Virus record (IMG/VR): IMGVR_UViG_3300008264_000017
Coordinates: 1-29,239 of that record
DNA from: a virus
DNA length: 29,239 bases
Direction: 5' to 3' (one strand)
Within the stretch, counting starts at the first letter, position 1. Every line of letters starts with the position of its first letter. Under the pieces are notes generated by a model. That model worked only from the letters and a program-made list of their open reading frames with translations. It was not told the DNA's origin and made no database searches. The position numbers and the translations under genes are program-made. Below are positions 1 to 7,251 of this stretch, piece after piece.

Positions 1-812
1 ACGATCTTAGCCACAACGAACAGCCGCTCAAGAACCTCTGGGTCCTCTACATCAGACGGCCTAATGGGGCCTGTAGGTAAGAGTTCAGGACTAACCCTCG
101 TTGCGATCTCTACGCAGACTGCGCCTAACGCGGGGCAGCTTTCTTCGTATCGGCAGAAACGGCAGTTTACCGAGGGGGTAACGTCGTCGATTTCAATCGA
201 GCCCGTCTCCCACTTGGGTCGTGTGATCTCTGCTTTCCTAATTATCTCAGAAATTTGGTTACGTAAGTCGCCCATTTGTTCGCGCTTAAATAACCCGCAA
301 AGGACACCGCCATTGAGTGGCACGATGAAGGCAAACTTAATCGTGTGTATGTGGGGGAACATCTGCAATACTGCCAACGCATATGCCTTAGATTGCCAGT
401 TCTTCTCAGGCTCGTCGATCTTGCTGATGCCTGTCTTGTAGTCGATCATTACGGCATCTCCTTCTGCGGTATGTACCAGCAGGTCGCATGTGCCAAAGGT
501 CGGTGTTGCTGCATCGAGTTCGAGGTGTAGCCGAATTTCTCGTTCAATAATCTTAGGGGTGTCACCGAAGACACCGTTGAGTATCTCTTCCTCGTCCGCA
601 AGGATGGCCTCATAGAGTTTGACTTCTTCCTCGTCGTGCAGAGCGGACGGGTCACGAACCTCCAGAGCTTCGTGGATGCGCGTTCCTTTTTCGGCTGCGC
701 CTGACGTTCCCTCCTTGCCGTGGTATCCGGCACAGGTGGCGACATACTTGAGGGATGATGGTCCGAACTCAGCATGAGCGCGTTCGGAATGGTTTGTGGT
801 TTCTTGATTCAT
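1..812 (-). CDS. PD-(D/E)XK nuclease, Cas4/RecB-like, with probable Fe-S cluster (3' end outside window)
   Basis: About 270 residues are visible; the C-terminus lies beyond base 1. The reading frame shows RecB/Cas4-type nuclease motifs: a motif-I-like H47 in GTRIHEAL, then D110 in GTCDLLV and D124-x-K126 in IDYKTG. One Cys near the N-terminus (C27) and a C-terminal CxxCx5C cluster (C217, C220, C226) match the four-cysteine iron-sulfur arrangement known for AddB and Cas4 nucleases. The family cuts or resects DNA ends using metal ions. The ATG at 812-810 overlaps the stop of the helicase as ATGA, so the two are probably translationally coupled and may act as a helicase-nuclease pair (inference). 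It belongs to the long minus-strand block that begins near 5294. No cas1/cas2 or CRISPR is near, so a CRISPR role is not supported. The family is secure; the exact role is not. Confidence 0.85.
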   Translation of the reverse strand, partial: MNQETTNHSERAHAEFGPSSLKYVATCAGYHGKEGTSGAAEKGTRIHEALEVRDPSALHDEEEVKLYEAILADEEEILNGVFGDTPKIIEREIRLHLELDAATPTFGTCDLLVHTAEGDAVMIDYKTGISKIDEPEKNWQSKAYALAVLQMFPHIHTIKFAFIVPLNGGVLCGLFKREQMGDLRNQISEIIRKAEITRPKWETGSIEIDDVTPSVNCRFCRYEESCPALGAVCVEIATRVSPELLPTGPIRPSDVEDPEVLERLFVVAKI

Positions 813-2107
813 AATTCTTGTTTCGTGTGAAGTGTTTCCATAGCTTTACGCTTCGCCTCAAGTGCTGTCAATACTTTTTCTTCAATAGTTTTTGATGCGA
901 TCAGAACCCTTTGAATAGAAGGGCTTTTTGAGTTTGCTCGGTGGATGCGTCCGAGTGTTTGGATATATTCTTTCACGTTAAACGTAGGGGAGATTAGGCT
1001 CATGCGCGGGTGCCCGCCGTGTTCATCGTGGAGGGATACGCCAACCCCACCAGCGGCAATGTTGCATAGGATCACGCGTGTTTGGTTGGTTTGGAACCGT
1101 TGCACGTTATCTTCGCGAACCATAGCCGACTGACCTCCGACCACGCACGACGCATCAGGGAATGCTGCGGCTAGTGCTTTGACCGTATCTACGAAGTTGA
1201 CGAACACGGCCACGCTGTAACCTTCTTCGTTTGCGTCTTCGATCATGCTGATGATGTCGGGCACTTTTGCTGCTTCCGCAAGTTGGCGAGCGCGGAGAAT
1301 CTCGACAAGGATATGGGGGCTCGCGCCACCGTCCTCCACGAACCGCTCTACGATCTCAGGTGTGACGCCGTGTTGCTTGTAAAATTTAGCGATGTCGCTC
1401 AGACCAGAAAACGCAAGTGGCTCCGTAATAACATGATTATCTGTGAATGCGGACGGCAGATCAGATGGCGCGAGCTTAACACATTTCACGCCGTAGAGTT
1501 CTTTATTGAGTTCAGCCAGCTTTGCAAGTGGACCAGCTATCCAGTTCTTCCAGTGGTCTTGCTTACAACCGTATTGCATCATCCACGAGAACCAACTCTT
1601 TAGTTTGCCAACAGGTTTGTTGAGTGAGTGTGCATCTAAAACAAAACCGATTGCACGCATCTCCGTCGGATCTTGGCACGCGGTAGCTGACAGCAGTAGG
1701 TTGTACAGACCCGCTTGCTTGGCTGCGATCAGCATCTGGGCGTTCTGGCTGAAAGGTGATTTGCACTTGTGGCACTCGTCCCAAATTAACAAGGTCTCTT
1801 GGGGTAGCTGCCAACGGAAAAGTTTCTTACCTACTTTGGCTAAAAACGAATTACCTCTTTTGAGTTTCTCGTAGTTGGTTACAAAGATTGGTGTGATGCC
1901 CACCTCTTTAAGCTCGCGTTCCCATGACGGGATAACGATCTTCGGACACACGACGGCAACTGGAATGCCTAACTCTAACGCAACTCTGGATGCGATAACT
2001 GTCTTGCCGACTCCCGTATGAGAGCCGTCAAGCGCGCCTCTATGCAGCTTGAGCGCAGCAATAAGGAAGTCAACGGATTCCCGTTGCTTGTCAAATAATG
2101 TTTTCAT
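809..2107 (-). CDS. DEAD/SNF2-like superfamily 2 helicase
   Basis: A 432-residue SF2 ATPase. Visible motifs in order are Walker A TGVGKT (residues 31-36), motif II DECH (110-113) in LLIWDECHKC, motif III SAT (140-142), motif V-like AAGGVGVSLHD near 350, and motif VI QTLGRIHR (383-390) with arginine finger candidates R387 and R390. This is a compact two-RecA-lobe enzyme, close in size to other phage SNF2/DEAD-like helicases, with no clear accessory domain. Such proteins use ATP to translocate on or remodel nucleic acid, commonly in phage replication or recombination. The start at 2107 overlaps the stop of the upstream ligase gene as ATGA, and its own stop overlaps the start of the downstream PD-(D/E)XK nuclease in the same way. 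That chain suggests one transcript and possibly a functional helicase-nuclease unit. Whether it unwinds DNA or RNA cannot be told from sequence. Confidence 0.9.
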   Translation of the reverse strand: MKTLFDKQRESVDFLIAALKLHRGALDGSHTGVGKTVIASRVALELGIPVAVVCPKIVIPSWERELKEVGITPIFVTNYEKLKRGNSFLAKVGKKLFRWQLPQETLLIWDECHKCKSPFSQNAQMLIAAKQAGLYNLLLSATACQDPTEMRAIGFVLDAHSLNKPVGKLKSWFSWMMQYGCKQDHWKNWIAGPLAKLAELNKELYGVKCVKLAPSDLPSAFTDNHVITEPLAFSGLSDIAKFYKQHGVTPEIVERFVEDGGASPHILVEILRARQLAEAAKVPDIISMIEDANEEGYSVAVFVNFVDTVKALAAAFPDASCVVGGQSAMVREDNVQRFQTNQTRVILCNIAAGGVGVSLHDEHGGHPRMSLISPTFNVKEYIQTLGRIHRANSKSPSIQRVLIASKTIEEKVLTALEAKRKAMETLHTKQEL

Positions 2108-2607
2108 TGCTTGCCTTTCGGTTGCTCGTCGTTATCAATGGTCTTCTTAAAGCCCACATTACCCGCAACATGATACACGACTACCCCTTCAGGGTTCATG
2201 TAGTTTGGGGCGGCTACACTTCCGTATCGTTTCAAATCACGAAGAGCCGCATCGACAACGGGGATGTCGTCGTAGGTATCATCAAAGAGGCACCGATCAA
2301 GGATTGGCACCACCTTGCAGCAAGCTGGGGCATTCTCGGTGAACTTGGGTTCCGCTTTCGGGTTTTGGTTCTCAATGACGTAGGTGGGTTTATCGTGTTC
2401 CACCCATCGTAAAGCGTTGAAGAGCGAGAAGAAACGCTCACCATTCTTGAAGCCGTATCCTCGTTGGATGCCAGAACCCCACCACTCGCCAAAGTGGTGT
2501 CCTTCGCCTAAGCCAAATAGTTCAGTAGCGTTATCAACAACCCAATTAGCAAAACCAAAGTTATCACTAGCAGTAGTAAGCCACCTAGTACGGCTCCCAG
2601 CCCACAT
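2104..2607 (-). CDS. RNA ligase, Rnl2-like, N-terminally truncated (no adenylylation motif I)
   Basis: From the ATG at 2607 the 167-residue product matches the middle and end of a nucleotidyltransferase-type RNA ligase. It has GSRTRW (4-9), motif III as HFGEWWGSGIQRGYG (38-52), a motif IIIa-like RFFSLFN (58-64), motif IV PEGVVV (139-144) and motif V GFKKTID (152-158). In this family the AMP-accepting lysine lies in motif I (KxDG or KxHG, then TN), roughly 20-30 residues before the GSRTR element. Here the same frame stays open only to 2661 and reads TNDTRIHTIFKKDGTVLG before the ATG, then meets a TAA where KxHG should sit. The catalytic lysine is therefore missing from this gene. It may be a remnant, a regulatory product, or half of a split enzyme. 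The stop overlaps the helicase start as ATGA. An ATG at 2657 in another frame gives only 15 codons. Confidence 0.75.
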   Translation of the reverse strand: MWAGSRTRWLTTASDNFGFANWVVDNATELFGLGEGHHFGEWWGSGIQRGYGFKNGERFFSLFNALRWVEHDKPTYVIENQNPKAEPKFTENAPACCKVVPILDRCLFDDTYDDIPVVDAALRDLKRYGSVAAPNYMNPEGVVVYHVAGNVGFKKTIDNDEQPKGKQ

Positions 2608-2690
2608 GCCTAAAACAGTTCCGTCTTTCTTAAATATTGTATGAATTCTGGTGTCATTTGTTTAGGTAGTGTGTGCGTGTTTTCATATTG

Positions 2691-3164
2691 TTAGAGGTGG
2701 CAGTCTTCGCAAGCCCAGCCCATGTTCCATGTGTAGATGAGCCTACGACCACACAAACATTCCATCTTATCTTCTGGTGGGCGACCTGTTTCCACACCAA
2801 ATTCTTCGGCTATAAATTCCGATCCGCAATGCGGGTTCTCAGGCTTCTTATATCGGTCATCCTGTAACGTGTTGCAGTGCTGGGCATCCAGTAGAATGTT
2901 GCAGCTACAGGCTATATGAGCTATGTGCGAGATACCGGATTCAGGATCTAGATCTTCACCGTCACGCCACGCGTTGAGGTGTCGCATGATGGCTGCTACA
3001 TATGTAGTCGCACAGACTCCAGTATCGCGCCAGTTGAACGGACCGTATTTCGCTGAGCCTAACTTGTGAACCCATGCGGTCTGCTCCATAGCAAACGGTG
3101 GGATCAATGCTAGTGGTGTCTTCGTAGCGCCTATTGCTCCTTTTGGATCATTCGGTGTGTTCAT
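2691..3164 (-). CDS. DUF5664-like protein (nucleotide pyrophosphohydrolase-like) with C-terminal zinc ribbon
   Basis: A 157-residue protein. The first ~100 residues follow the DUF5664 pattern: NDPKGAIGATK at the N-terminus, KYGPFNWR, then RHLNAWRDGEDLDPESGISH followed by helices ending in ILLDAQ. DUF5664 is linked to the dATP/dGTP diphosphohydrolase (MazG-like) group of phage enzymes, so a role in the nucleotide pool is plausible but inferred. The last ~60 residues add a Cys-rich tail with CLCGRR and, about 15 residues later, CEDC, plus an earlier HCGSEF; this looks like a zinc ribbon not typical of the core domain. The leader just before the ATG is A-rich with no SD box. The gene ends 30 bases before the open frame of the truncated ligase. 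No purZ or dpoZ partner is visible, so genome base modification is not supported. Confidence 0.7.
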   Translation of the reverse strand: MNTPNDPKGAIGATKTPLALIPPFAMEQTAWVHKLGSAKYGPFNWRDTGVCATTYVAAIMRHLNAWRDGEDLDPESGISHIAHIACSCNILLDAQHCNTLQDDRYKKPENPHCGSEFIAEEFGVETGRPPEDKMECLCGRRLIYTWNMGWACEDCHL

Positions 3165-3200
3165 AACTATTGTTTTTATTTTTATGGATAGTGCTAGATA

Positions 3201-3527
3201 TTAACTGCGGTGTTTGTAATGCTGTGACCACGGTCGAAGGAAGGTCGGCATAGGTATCCAACCCCTATCACGCCTAGTTACTCCGAACCTTAATCGGAAT
3301 CCAAACCAGTTGATAGCCAATCCACCGTAACATTGACGGTCAATACTCGGTAAGATACCACCTCTCAGGTGTGGGTAACTGCGACCTTTGGCAACATCCA
3401 CATCTACGGTTTTATAGTAATTCTGAAAGCTCATCCAGTTGCAATCAATATACCACCACGGATAGTGTGAATTTCCGTTTCGATCCAACGGAATCTTGAT
3501 CGCGACCTTCGGTTTTAGTTTACTCAT
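3201..3527 (-). CDS. Hypothetical basic protein, 108 residues
   Basis: I do not recognise this protein. It starts MSKLKPKVAIKIPLDRNG and is rich in aromatic and basic residues (HYPWWYIDCNW, NWFGFRLRFGVTRRDRGW), which suggests a small compact beta-rich fold; no catalytic motif is evident. It sits between the 92-residue gene upstream and the DUF5664-like gene downstream, with 36 bases to the latter. A sigma70-like promoter candidate and a dyad lie immediately upstream. The leader shows no SD box. The frame is preferred because it is the only long open frame here and it keeps the tight spacing of the block. Confidence 0.6.
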   Translation of the reverse strand: MSKLKPKVAIKIPLDRNGNSHYPWWYIDCNWMSFQNYYKTVDVDVAKGRSYPHLRGGILPSIDRQCYGGLAINWFGFRLRFGVTRRDRGWIPMPTFLRPWSQHYKHRS

Positions 3528-3550
3528 AGTTTTTCAGGTGTGCGTTGGAG

Positions 3551-3579
3551 TGCATACGACTTATCGAGTCGGTTGTCAA
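3551..3579 (-). promoter_or_regulatory. Candidate sigma70-like promoter for the minus-strand block
   Basis: On the minus strand a perfect TTGACA (-35, 3579-3574) is followed after exactly 17 bases by TATGCA (3556-3551), a weak -10 matching TATAAT only in its first half. Transcription would start near 3544, about 17 bases before the ATG at 3527. The only nearby dyad (3587-3616) lies just upstream of the -35. The weak -10 keeps confidence low. Confidence 0.35.
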
Positions 3580-3586
3580 ATATTTT

Positions 3587-3616
3587 TGTCACAAATCAGC
3601 TGGCTAACTTGTGACA
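3587..3616. repeat. 8-bp perfect dyad (TGTCACAA / TTGTGACA)
   Basis: TGTCACAA at 3587-3594 and its reverse complement TTGTGACA at 3609-3616 are separated by 14 bases. The dyad lies between the stop of the 92-residue gene (3619) and the -35 box of the candidate promoter at 3574-3579. It lacks a following T-run in the minus-strand sense, so it reads better as an operator or activator site than as a terminator. It is not the CRP consensus. Confidence 0.45.
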
Positions 3617-3618
3617 GA

Positions 3619-3897
3619 TCACAGTCTCCACGTGGTTGTAGTTACACTGTCACCGCAGGTCTCACACGAACCGTCTTCGGTTTCGTAATTATCCGAATCG
3701 AAGCAATCAATCAAGTCATCGACACGGACGTTGTTCCGCTTCAGTTCGTGCTTGAACCGTTCACATAGGTGGTCAACCAGTTCCATGATCTCTATGGGAG
3801 TCATCGGGTTGTATTCGCCGTAAAGATCCTTCCCGTTGGCGGTTGTGCCGAAGGAGAGGCATCCTTCTGATCTGATGATTTCGTATTTTTTTCGCAT
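3619..3897 (-). CDS. Hypothetical acidic protein with CETCG motif, 92 residues
   Basis: I do not recognise this protein. The first half (MRKKYEIIRSEGCLSFGTTANG) looks like a small beta segment, the middle (TPIEIMELVDHLCERFKHEL) is helical, and the acidic tail ends DGSCETCGDSV, half of a zinc-binding knuckle that would need other ligands or a dimer partner. It follows the 76-residue gene by 68 bases and precedes the dyad at 3587-3616. The leader is short with no SD box. Confidence 0.6.
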   Translation of the reverse strand: MRKKYEIIRSEGCLSFGTTANGKDLYGEYNPMTPIEIMELVDHLCERFKHELKRNNVRVDDLIDCFDSDNYETEDGSCETCGDSVTTTTWRL

Positions 3898-3965
3898 AGT
3901 TATTTCGGTTACTTAGTAAGTTCATCCTGATTTACTTTAAACACACCGACATATCAATTATTTTT

Positions 3966-4196
3966 TTAGAAAAGTTCGTCTTCCAAAAGAACGATCAGCT
4001 CTCGAAATGTTTCGGCAGTGTCGATGATAGAGTAGTCTGGCAAGTCAAACTCTTCAGCTACCATGTCTCTAAAAGCGACAAACTCTTCAGGCTCAAAGAA
4101 CGCTTCAAGCTCACTGCTAAAAGGGAGCTTTATCGCAGAGCCTGTGGTGTCTTCAACGATCGCCTCAAGAGCGTTTATGATGTAGCTTCGATTCAT
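3966..4196 (-). CDS. Hypothetical small acidic helical protein, 76 residues
   Basis: I do not recognise this protein. It is strongly acidic (EAIVEDT, FFEPEEF, LLEDELF) and predicted mostly helical; the tail DLPDYSIIDTAETFRELIVLLED has a vague acyl-carrier-like look, but no DSL serine motif is present, so that reading is not supported. Its ATG at 4196 overlaps the stop of the RuvC-like gene as ATGA, indicating coupled translation with that nuclease. Confidence 0.6.
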   Translation of the reverse strand: MNRSYIINALEAIVEDTTGSAIKLPFSSELEAFFEPEEFVAFRDMVAEEFDLPDYSIIDTAETFRELIVLLEDELF

Positions 4197-4696
4197 AGTA
4201 GTTGGTGGTCTCGATTGTAGTAAGCAATTAGGGCTGCGTCAATAATTCCATCGTGGGGTGTTTTGCTTCTGCTGGTAGCCAGCCACTGCTCTGTAGGCCA
4301 CAACTTGTTGGCAGCAGCTAGGGCGGCGACCTTGGTCATCCCCTTCGCAAGTCTCTTGCCGAGCACCGCGTCTTGCCACTCCTTGACCTGAACCCTTCTT
4401 ACTTCAAATCGTTTAGCCTCACACGCCCCTAGAATAAGACCAAATGAAATACTCATGGATCGCATCGCTTGTGAAGATTTGGCGTGTTTGAGTGGTTCTT
4501 CAACACAAACGATCATGTTGTTGCGATAAGGTTCCAGCCATTCAAGTAGTGCAGGAATATCCACTTCGGATGTTTTTGTAGTCTTTTTAATTGGCATCGC
4601 TCTATATGCAAGCACAGCGCCATCAAATGCCGCCACAGCGCAGAGACCACCACTGATCCCGTTGTCAATGCCTACGATAACAGTGTCATCATTCAT
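4193..4696 (-). CDS. RuvC-like Holliday-junction resolvase
   Basis: A 167-residue RNase H-fold nuclease. The N-terminal strand IVGIDNGISGG carries D11, the second acidic site is E66/E67 in CVEEP, and the C-terminal helix has H148-D149 and D153 in TPHDGIIDAALIA, the classic RuvC order D-E-(D/H)-D. Length is close to bacterial RuvC (about 170). The family cuts four-way junctions with magnesium. In phages it commonly clears branched DNA ahead of packaging, which fits its position directly after the candidate small terminase; the two overlap by 8 bases. The downstream 76-residue gene overlaps its stop. A more general Mu/phi-type RuvC-like nuclease role cannot be excluded. Confidence 0.85.
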   Translation of the reverse strand: MNDDTVIVGIDNGISGGLCAVAAFDGAVLAYRAMPIKKTTKTSEVDIPALLEWLEPYRNNMIVCVEEPLKHAKSSQAMRSMSISFGLILGACEAKRFEVRRVQVKEWQDAVLGKRLAKGMTKVAALAAANKLWPTEQWLATSRSKTPHDGIIDAALIAYYNRDHQLL

Positions 4697-5294
4697 CCGA
4701 CTCGTCGGGTTCTTCTGCGTCTATAACTACGGAAGCACTACCTCCGTTGGTTGCCCTGCTGTTATTGAGTATTGAGACGTCGATGGTGAGCGATCCTGAC
4801 CCACCGCTTCCGCCTTTGGGGTTGAGGCCGAGGTTGCGGCGAATCAACTGGTCGAGCTCTGATAACTCACGGACGGTTCTCGGACCGCGTACATTTATTA
4901 AATTGTCGCGCAGCATTTTAATTGCACTCGCTGCGACGTAGGCTTGATACTTGTCTGCCGGACTGGATTGATTCTCGGCTACTTCCAATAAGGCTTGCTG
5001 TTCCGTATCTCGCGCTGCCAGTTTGGCGTCGGCAACTATGGCAGTGGTGGAGTCTTCAAGGTTTTTGGCGAATGGTTCGGCTTCGCTGTCTGGTTTGTCT
5101 ACGATTACGTTTTTAAGCCACCGACAAACTGTGTCAGTGCTGACGCCAAGTTGCTCGGCAATACGAATCTTCATCACGCCTTGCTGATACAGCTCGATGG
5201 CGCGTTGGGTTCTCGCCGCTTTAGCTTGCCGACGTTCAGCTTGTCCTTTGCGTAGCTCTGCCGTTGGCGTTAACTTTTTTTTTCTTACGGGCAT
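4689..5294 (-). CDS. Candidate terminase small subunit (HTH protein)
   Basis: A 201-residue protein. A basic N-terminus (MPVRKKKLTP) leads into a helix-turn-helix at about residues 41-62, IRIAEQLGVSTDTVCRWLKN, a DNA-recognition fold typical of small terminases. A mid-region of helices (SPADKYQAYVAASAIKML, RTVRELSELDQLIRRNLGL) could drive oligomer formation. A Gly/Ser linker and an acidic tail (DAEEPDESDE) follow, where family members often contact the large subunit. The start is set at the ATG 5294; the frame also has a TTG at 5300 giving two extra residues. It is transcribed divergently from the large terminase, across an 87-bp gap, and overlaps the RuvC-like gene. The alternative is a transcription regulator with the same fold; location favours the terminase. 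Confidence 0.65.
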   Translation of the reverse strand: MPVRKKKLTPTAELRKGQAERRQAKAARTQRAIELYQQGVMKIRIAEQLGVSTDTVCRWLKNVIVDKPDSEAEPFAKNLEDSTTAIVADAKLAARDTEQQALLEVAENQSSPADKYQAYVAASAIKMLRDNLINVRGPRTVRELSELDQLIRRNLGLNPKGGSGGSGSLTIDVSILNNSRATNGGSASVVIDAEEPDESDE

Positions 5295-5359
5295 GTGCAA
5301 GTCAGAGAAGAGTATAAACTATTACTTGTCAAACTTTTTTAATGTCGTAGCCTCCACTT

Positions 5360-5383
5360 CACTTTACTTATCACTTTACTTAT
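5360..5383 (+). repeat. Tandem 12-bp direct repeat abutting the terminase start codon
   Basis: CACTTTACTTAT occurs twice in perfect tandem at 5360-5371 and 5372-5383. The terminase ATG (5382-5384) overlaps the last two bases of the second copy. The unit has no purine-rich SD. It may be a translation leader, a regulator site, or a slippage duplication. Confidence 0.8.
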
Positions 5384-7187
5384 GGGCCGACCAAGAAAAT
5401 ACGACCCCGACAAGGTCTCAACCTCCGTGCTGGAGCCGCGCATAGATCCCGCTACAAACAAAATGGATGTTGGGGGTTTCTTAATCCCTGTAACCAATAC
5501 CCTTACCGCTCTGTTGTGGGGTTTTGCTAACCATCCGTCCAACAAGGCGAAGGAGTTCTATTTCTGGCGCGTAGCGGATTTGCTATGGAACAGGGACGAT
5601 CTGCCTGAACACATGTTCCTCAAGCATCCGTGGGCGGAGCAGATTATCCGTGAGTGTATAGATAACAAGTATCTTGCTGTCGGCGGTGCAGCATCGAGTG
5701 GTAAGAGCCACACCCTAGCTGGCTACGGTATTGTCACATGGCTGGCGAGACCGCGTGATACCCTTGTCCTAATGACATCGACCACATTGCGTGAGGCTCG
5801 TAAGCGGATCTGGGGTTCGGTAATCTCTCTACTGTCTGTCATTGACGGTGCCCCGATCAACATTCGGGATTCGATTGGCAGTGCTAACTACATCGACGAG
5901 AACGGACAGACCTTCGATAGAGCGGGTCTTTCGCTTATCGCTGCGGAGAAAAGCCGCACACGTGAGGCTATCGGTAAATTCATTGGTCTCAAACAAAAAC
6001 ACGTTCTCCTAATCGGTGACGAATTAGGAGAACTCAGTGAGGCTATCCAACAAGCCGCACTTGCCAACTTAAGTAAGAACCCTCGTTTCGAGTTCAAAGG
6101 TCTGTCCAACCCTGCAAGTCGCTTCGATTCGTTCGGTATCTGGTCTACACCAAAAGAAGGATGGGAGTCCATTACGCCAGACGTAGACGACGAATGGGTT
6201 ACGAAGTGGGGCGGCAAGTACATTCGACTGGACGGTGAACGCAGCCCCAACGTGGCGGCTGGCTACACGGTATACCCGTTCTTGCCTACCATCGAGAAGA
6301 TCGCAGAAGATAAGGCGCTGTTAGGTGAGACTAGCCGTGCATACATGCGAATGGTTCGTGCTGTGTTCTTTGATAGCGATGAGGCGGAAGGTATCTACGG
6401 TGAGTCCGAGATACTCAAGGCGAACGGTATGAAGAGATCTGAGTTTATCGGACCTACTACGCTAATTGCAGGAGTCGATCCAGCGTTCACCAACGGCGGA
6501 GACAGGACGGTCATGTACACCGCTAAGGTCGGTCAGTTCGCGGACGGACAATATGGTATGCAGTTCGAGGAATACATAAGCCTAAACGATGATGCGACTA
6601 ACAAAGCAGTGCCGAGGACGTATCAGATCGTTCACCAAATTCGAGACACCTGTATACGATTAGGGATCAAACCAGAGAACGTTGCCATCGACTCAACTGG
6701 AGCGGGCTCGCCGTTCTGTGACGTTCTAGCAGGTGAGTGGTCAGACCAATTCCTGCGCGTGCAGTTCGGAGGAAAGGCTTCAGACAGGCGGGTTAGTATG
6801 AACAGCAAGCTAACTGGAGAAGAACTCTACACCAACCGTGTGTCAGAGCTGTGGTTTGTGGGCAAAGAGTTCCTACGCACTAAACAGATAATGGGGATCA
6901 GTGACGTACTGGCAAAGGAGATGTGCATCAGGCGATACGAGATGGTCAAATCCGGTAACCTGCGCGTCAAAGTCGAAACCAAAGCCGAACTCAAGCAGCG
7001 TATGGGGCAGTCGCCAGACATCGCCGACGCTGCATTTATCGCGCTGGATCTGGCAAGACAGCGTCACGGACTTGTCGCAGTGGACGCCCCGAGCAAAACG
7101 GAGATGGGTGTGTTTGGTCGGTCGGCACCGAGAACGATGAGAGATCTCGACGTGGTTAGCAGGTCGAGACACGCGTATCTGGACTGA
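5382..7187 (+). CDS. terL: Terminase large subunit (packaging ATPase-nuclease)
   Basis: A 601-residue two-domain packaging motor. The ATPase domain has Walker A GGAASSGKS (101-109) and Walker B VLLIGDE (208-214, D213 and E214). The C-terminal RNase H-fold nuclease has its acidic sites at D366 (LIAGVDPAFTNGGDRT), D437 (NVAIDSTGAG) and D546/D549 (SPDIADAAFIAL). The protein feeds DNA into the prohead and cuts concatemers, working with a portal and a small subunit. Length is normal for the family, and both active sites look intact. The N-terminus begins MGRPRKYDPD, a basic stretch. The start is the ATG directly after the tandem 12-bp repeat. The candidate small subunit is divergent, which is unusual, since the two are commonly co-directional. 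Downstream is an AT-rich repeat patch, then a convergent gene. Confidence 0.95.
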   Translation: MGRPRKYDPDKVSTSVLEPRIDPATNKMDVGGFLIPVTNTLTALLWGFANHPSNKAKEFYFWRVADLLWNRDDLPEHMFLKHPWAEQIIRECIDNKYLAVGGAASSGKSHTLAGYGIVTWLARPRDTLVLMTSTTLREARKRIWGSVISLLSVIDGAPINIRDSIGSANYIDENGQTFDRAGLSLIAAEKSRTREAIGKFIGLKQKHVLLIGDELGELSEAIQQAALANLSKNPRFEFKGLSNPASRFDSFGIWSTPKEGWESITPDVDDEWVTKWGGKYIRLDGERSPNVAAGYTVYPFLPTIEKIAEDKALLGETSRAYMRMVRAVFFDSDEAEGIYGESEILKANGMKRSEFIGPTTLIAGVDPAFTNGGDRTVMYTAKVGQFADGQYGMQFEEYISLNDDATNKAVPRTYQIVHQIRDTCIRLGIKPENVAIDSTGAGSPFCDVLAGEWSDQFLRVQFGGKASDRRVSMNSKLTGEELYTNRVSELWFVGKEFLRTKQIMGISDVLAKEMCIRRYEMVKSGNLRVKVETKAELKQRMGQSPDIADAAFIALDLARQRHGLVAVDAPSKTEMGVFGRSAPRTMRDLDVVSRSRHAYLD

Positions 7188-7251
7188 TGTTAATGCAAGT
7201 GTATTGCAAGAACTACACGTCAGAAAAGTCCAAAGAGTTTCTGGGATGTGG

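Noticed and set aside
449-775. Minus-strand 108-codon frame
   Set aside because: It overlaps the PD-(D/E)XK nuclease in another frame of the same strand, and only the nuclease frame carries recognisable motifs.
1-812. Cas4 of a CRISPR system
   Set aside because: No cas1, cas2, effector gene or repeat-spacer array is in the window; the Fe-S nuclease fold is shared by many phage recombination nucleases.
3966-4196. Acyl carrier protein reading of the 76-residue gene
   Set aside because: The required DSL serine attachment motif is absent.
5311-5332. Minus-strand TTGACA plus TATACT before the candidate small terminase
   Set aside because: The two boxes are only 10 bases apart, too close for a sigma70 promoter; one of them may still be a single functional element.
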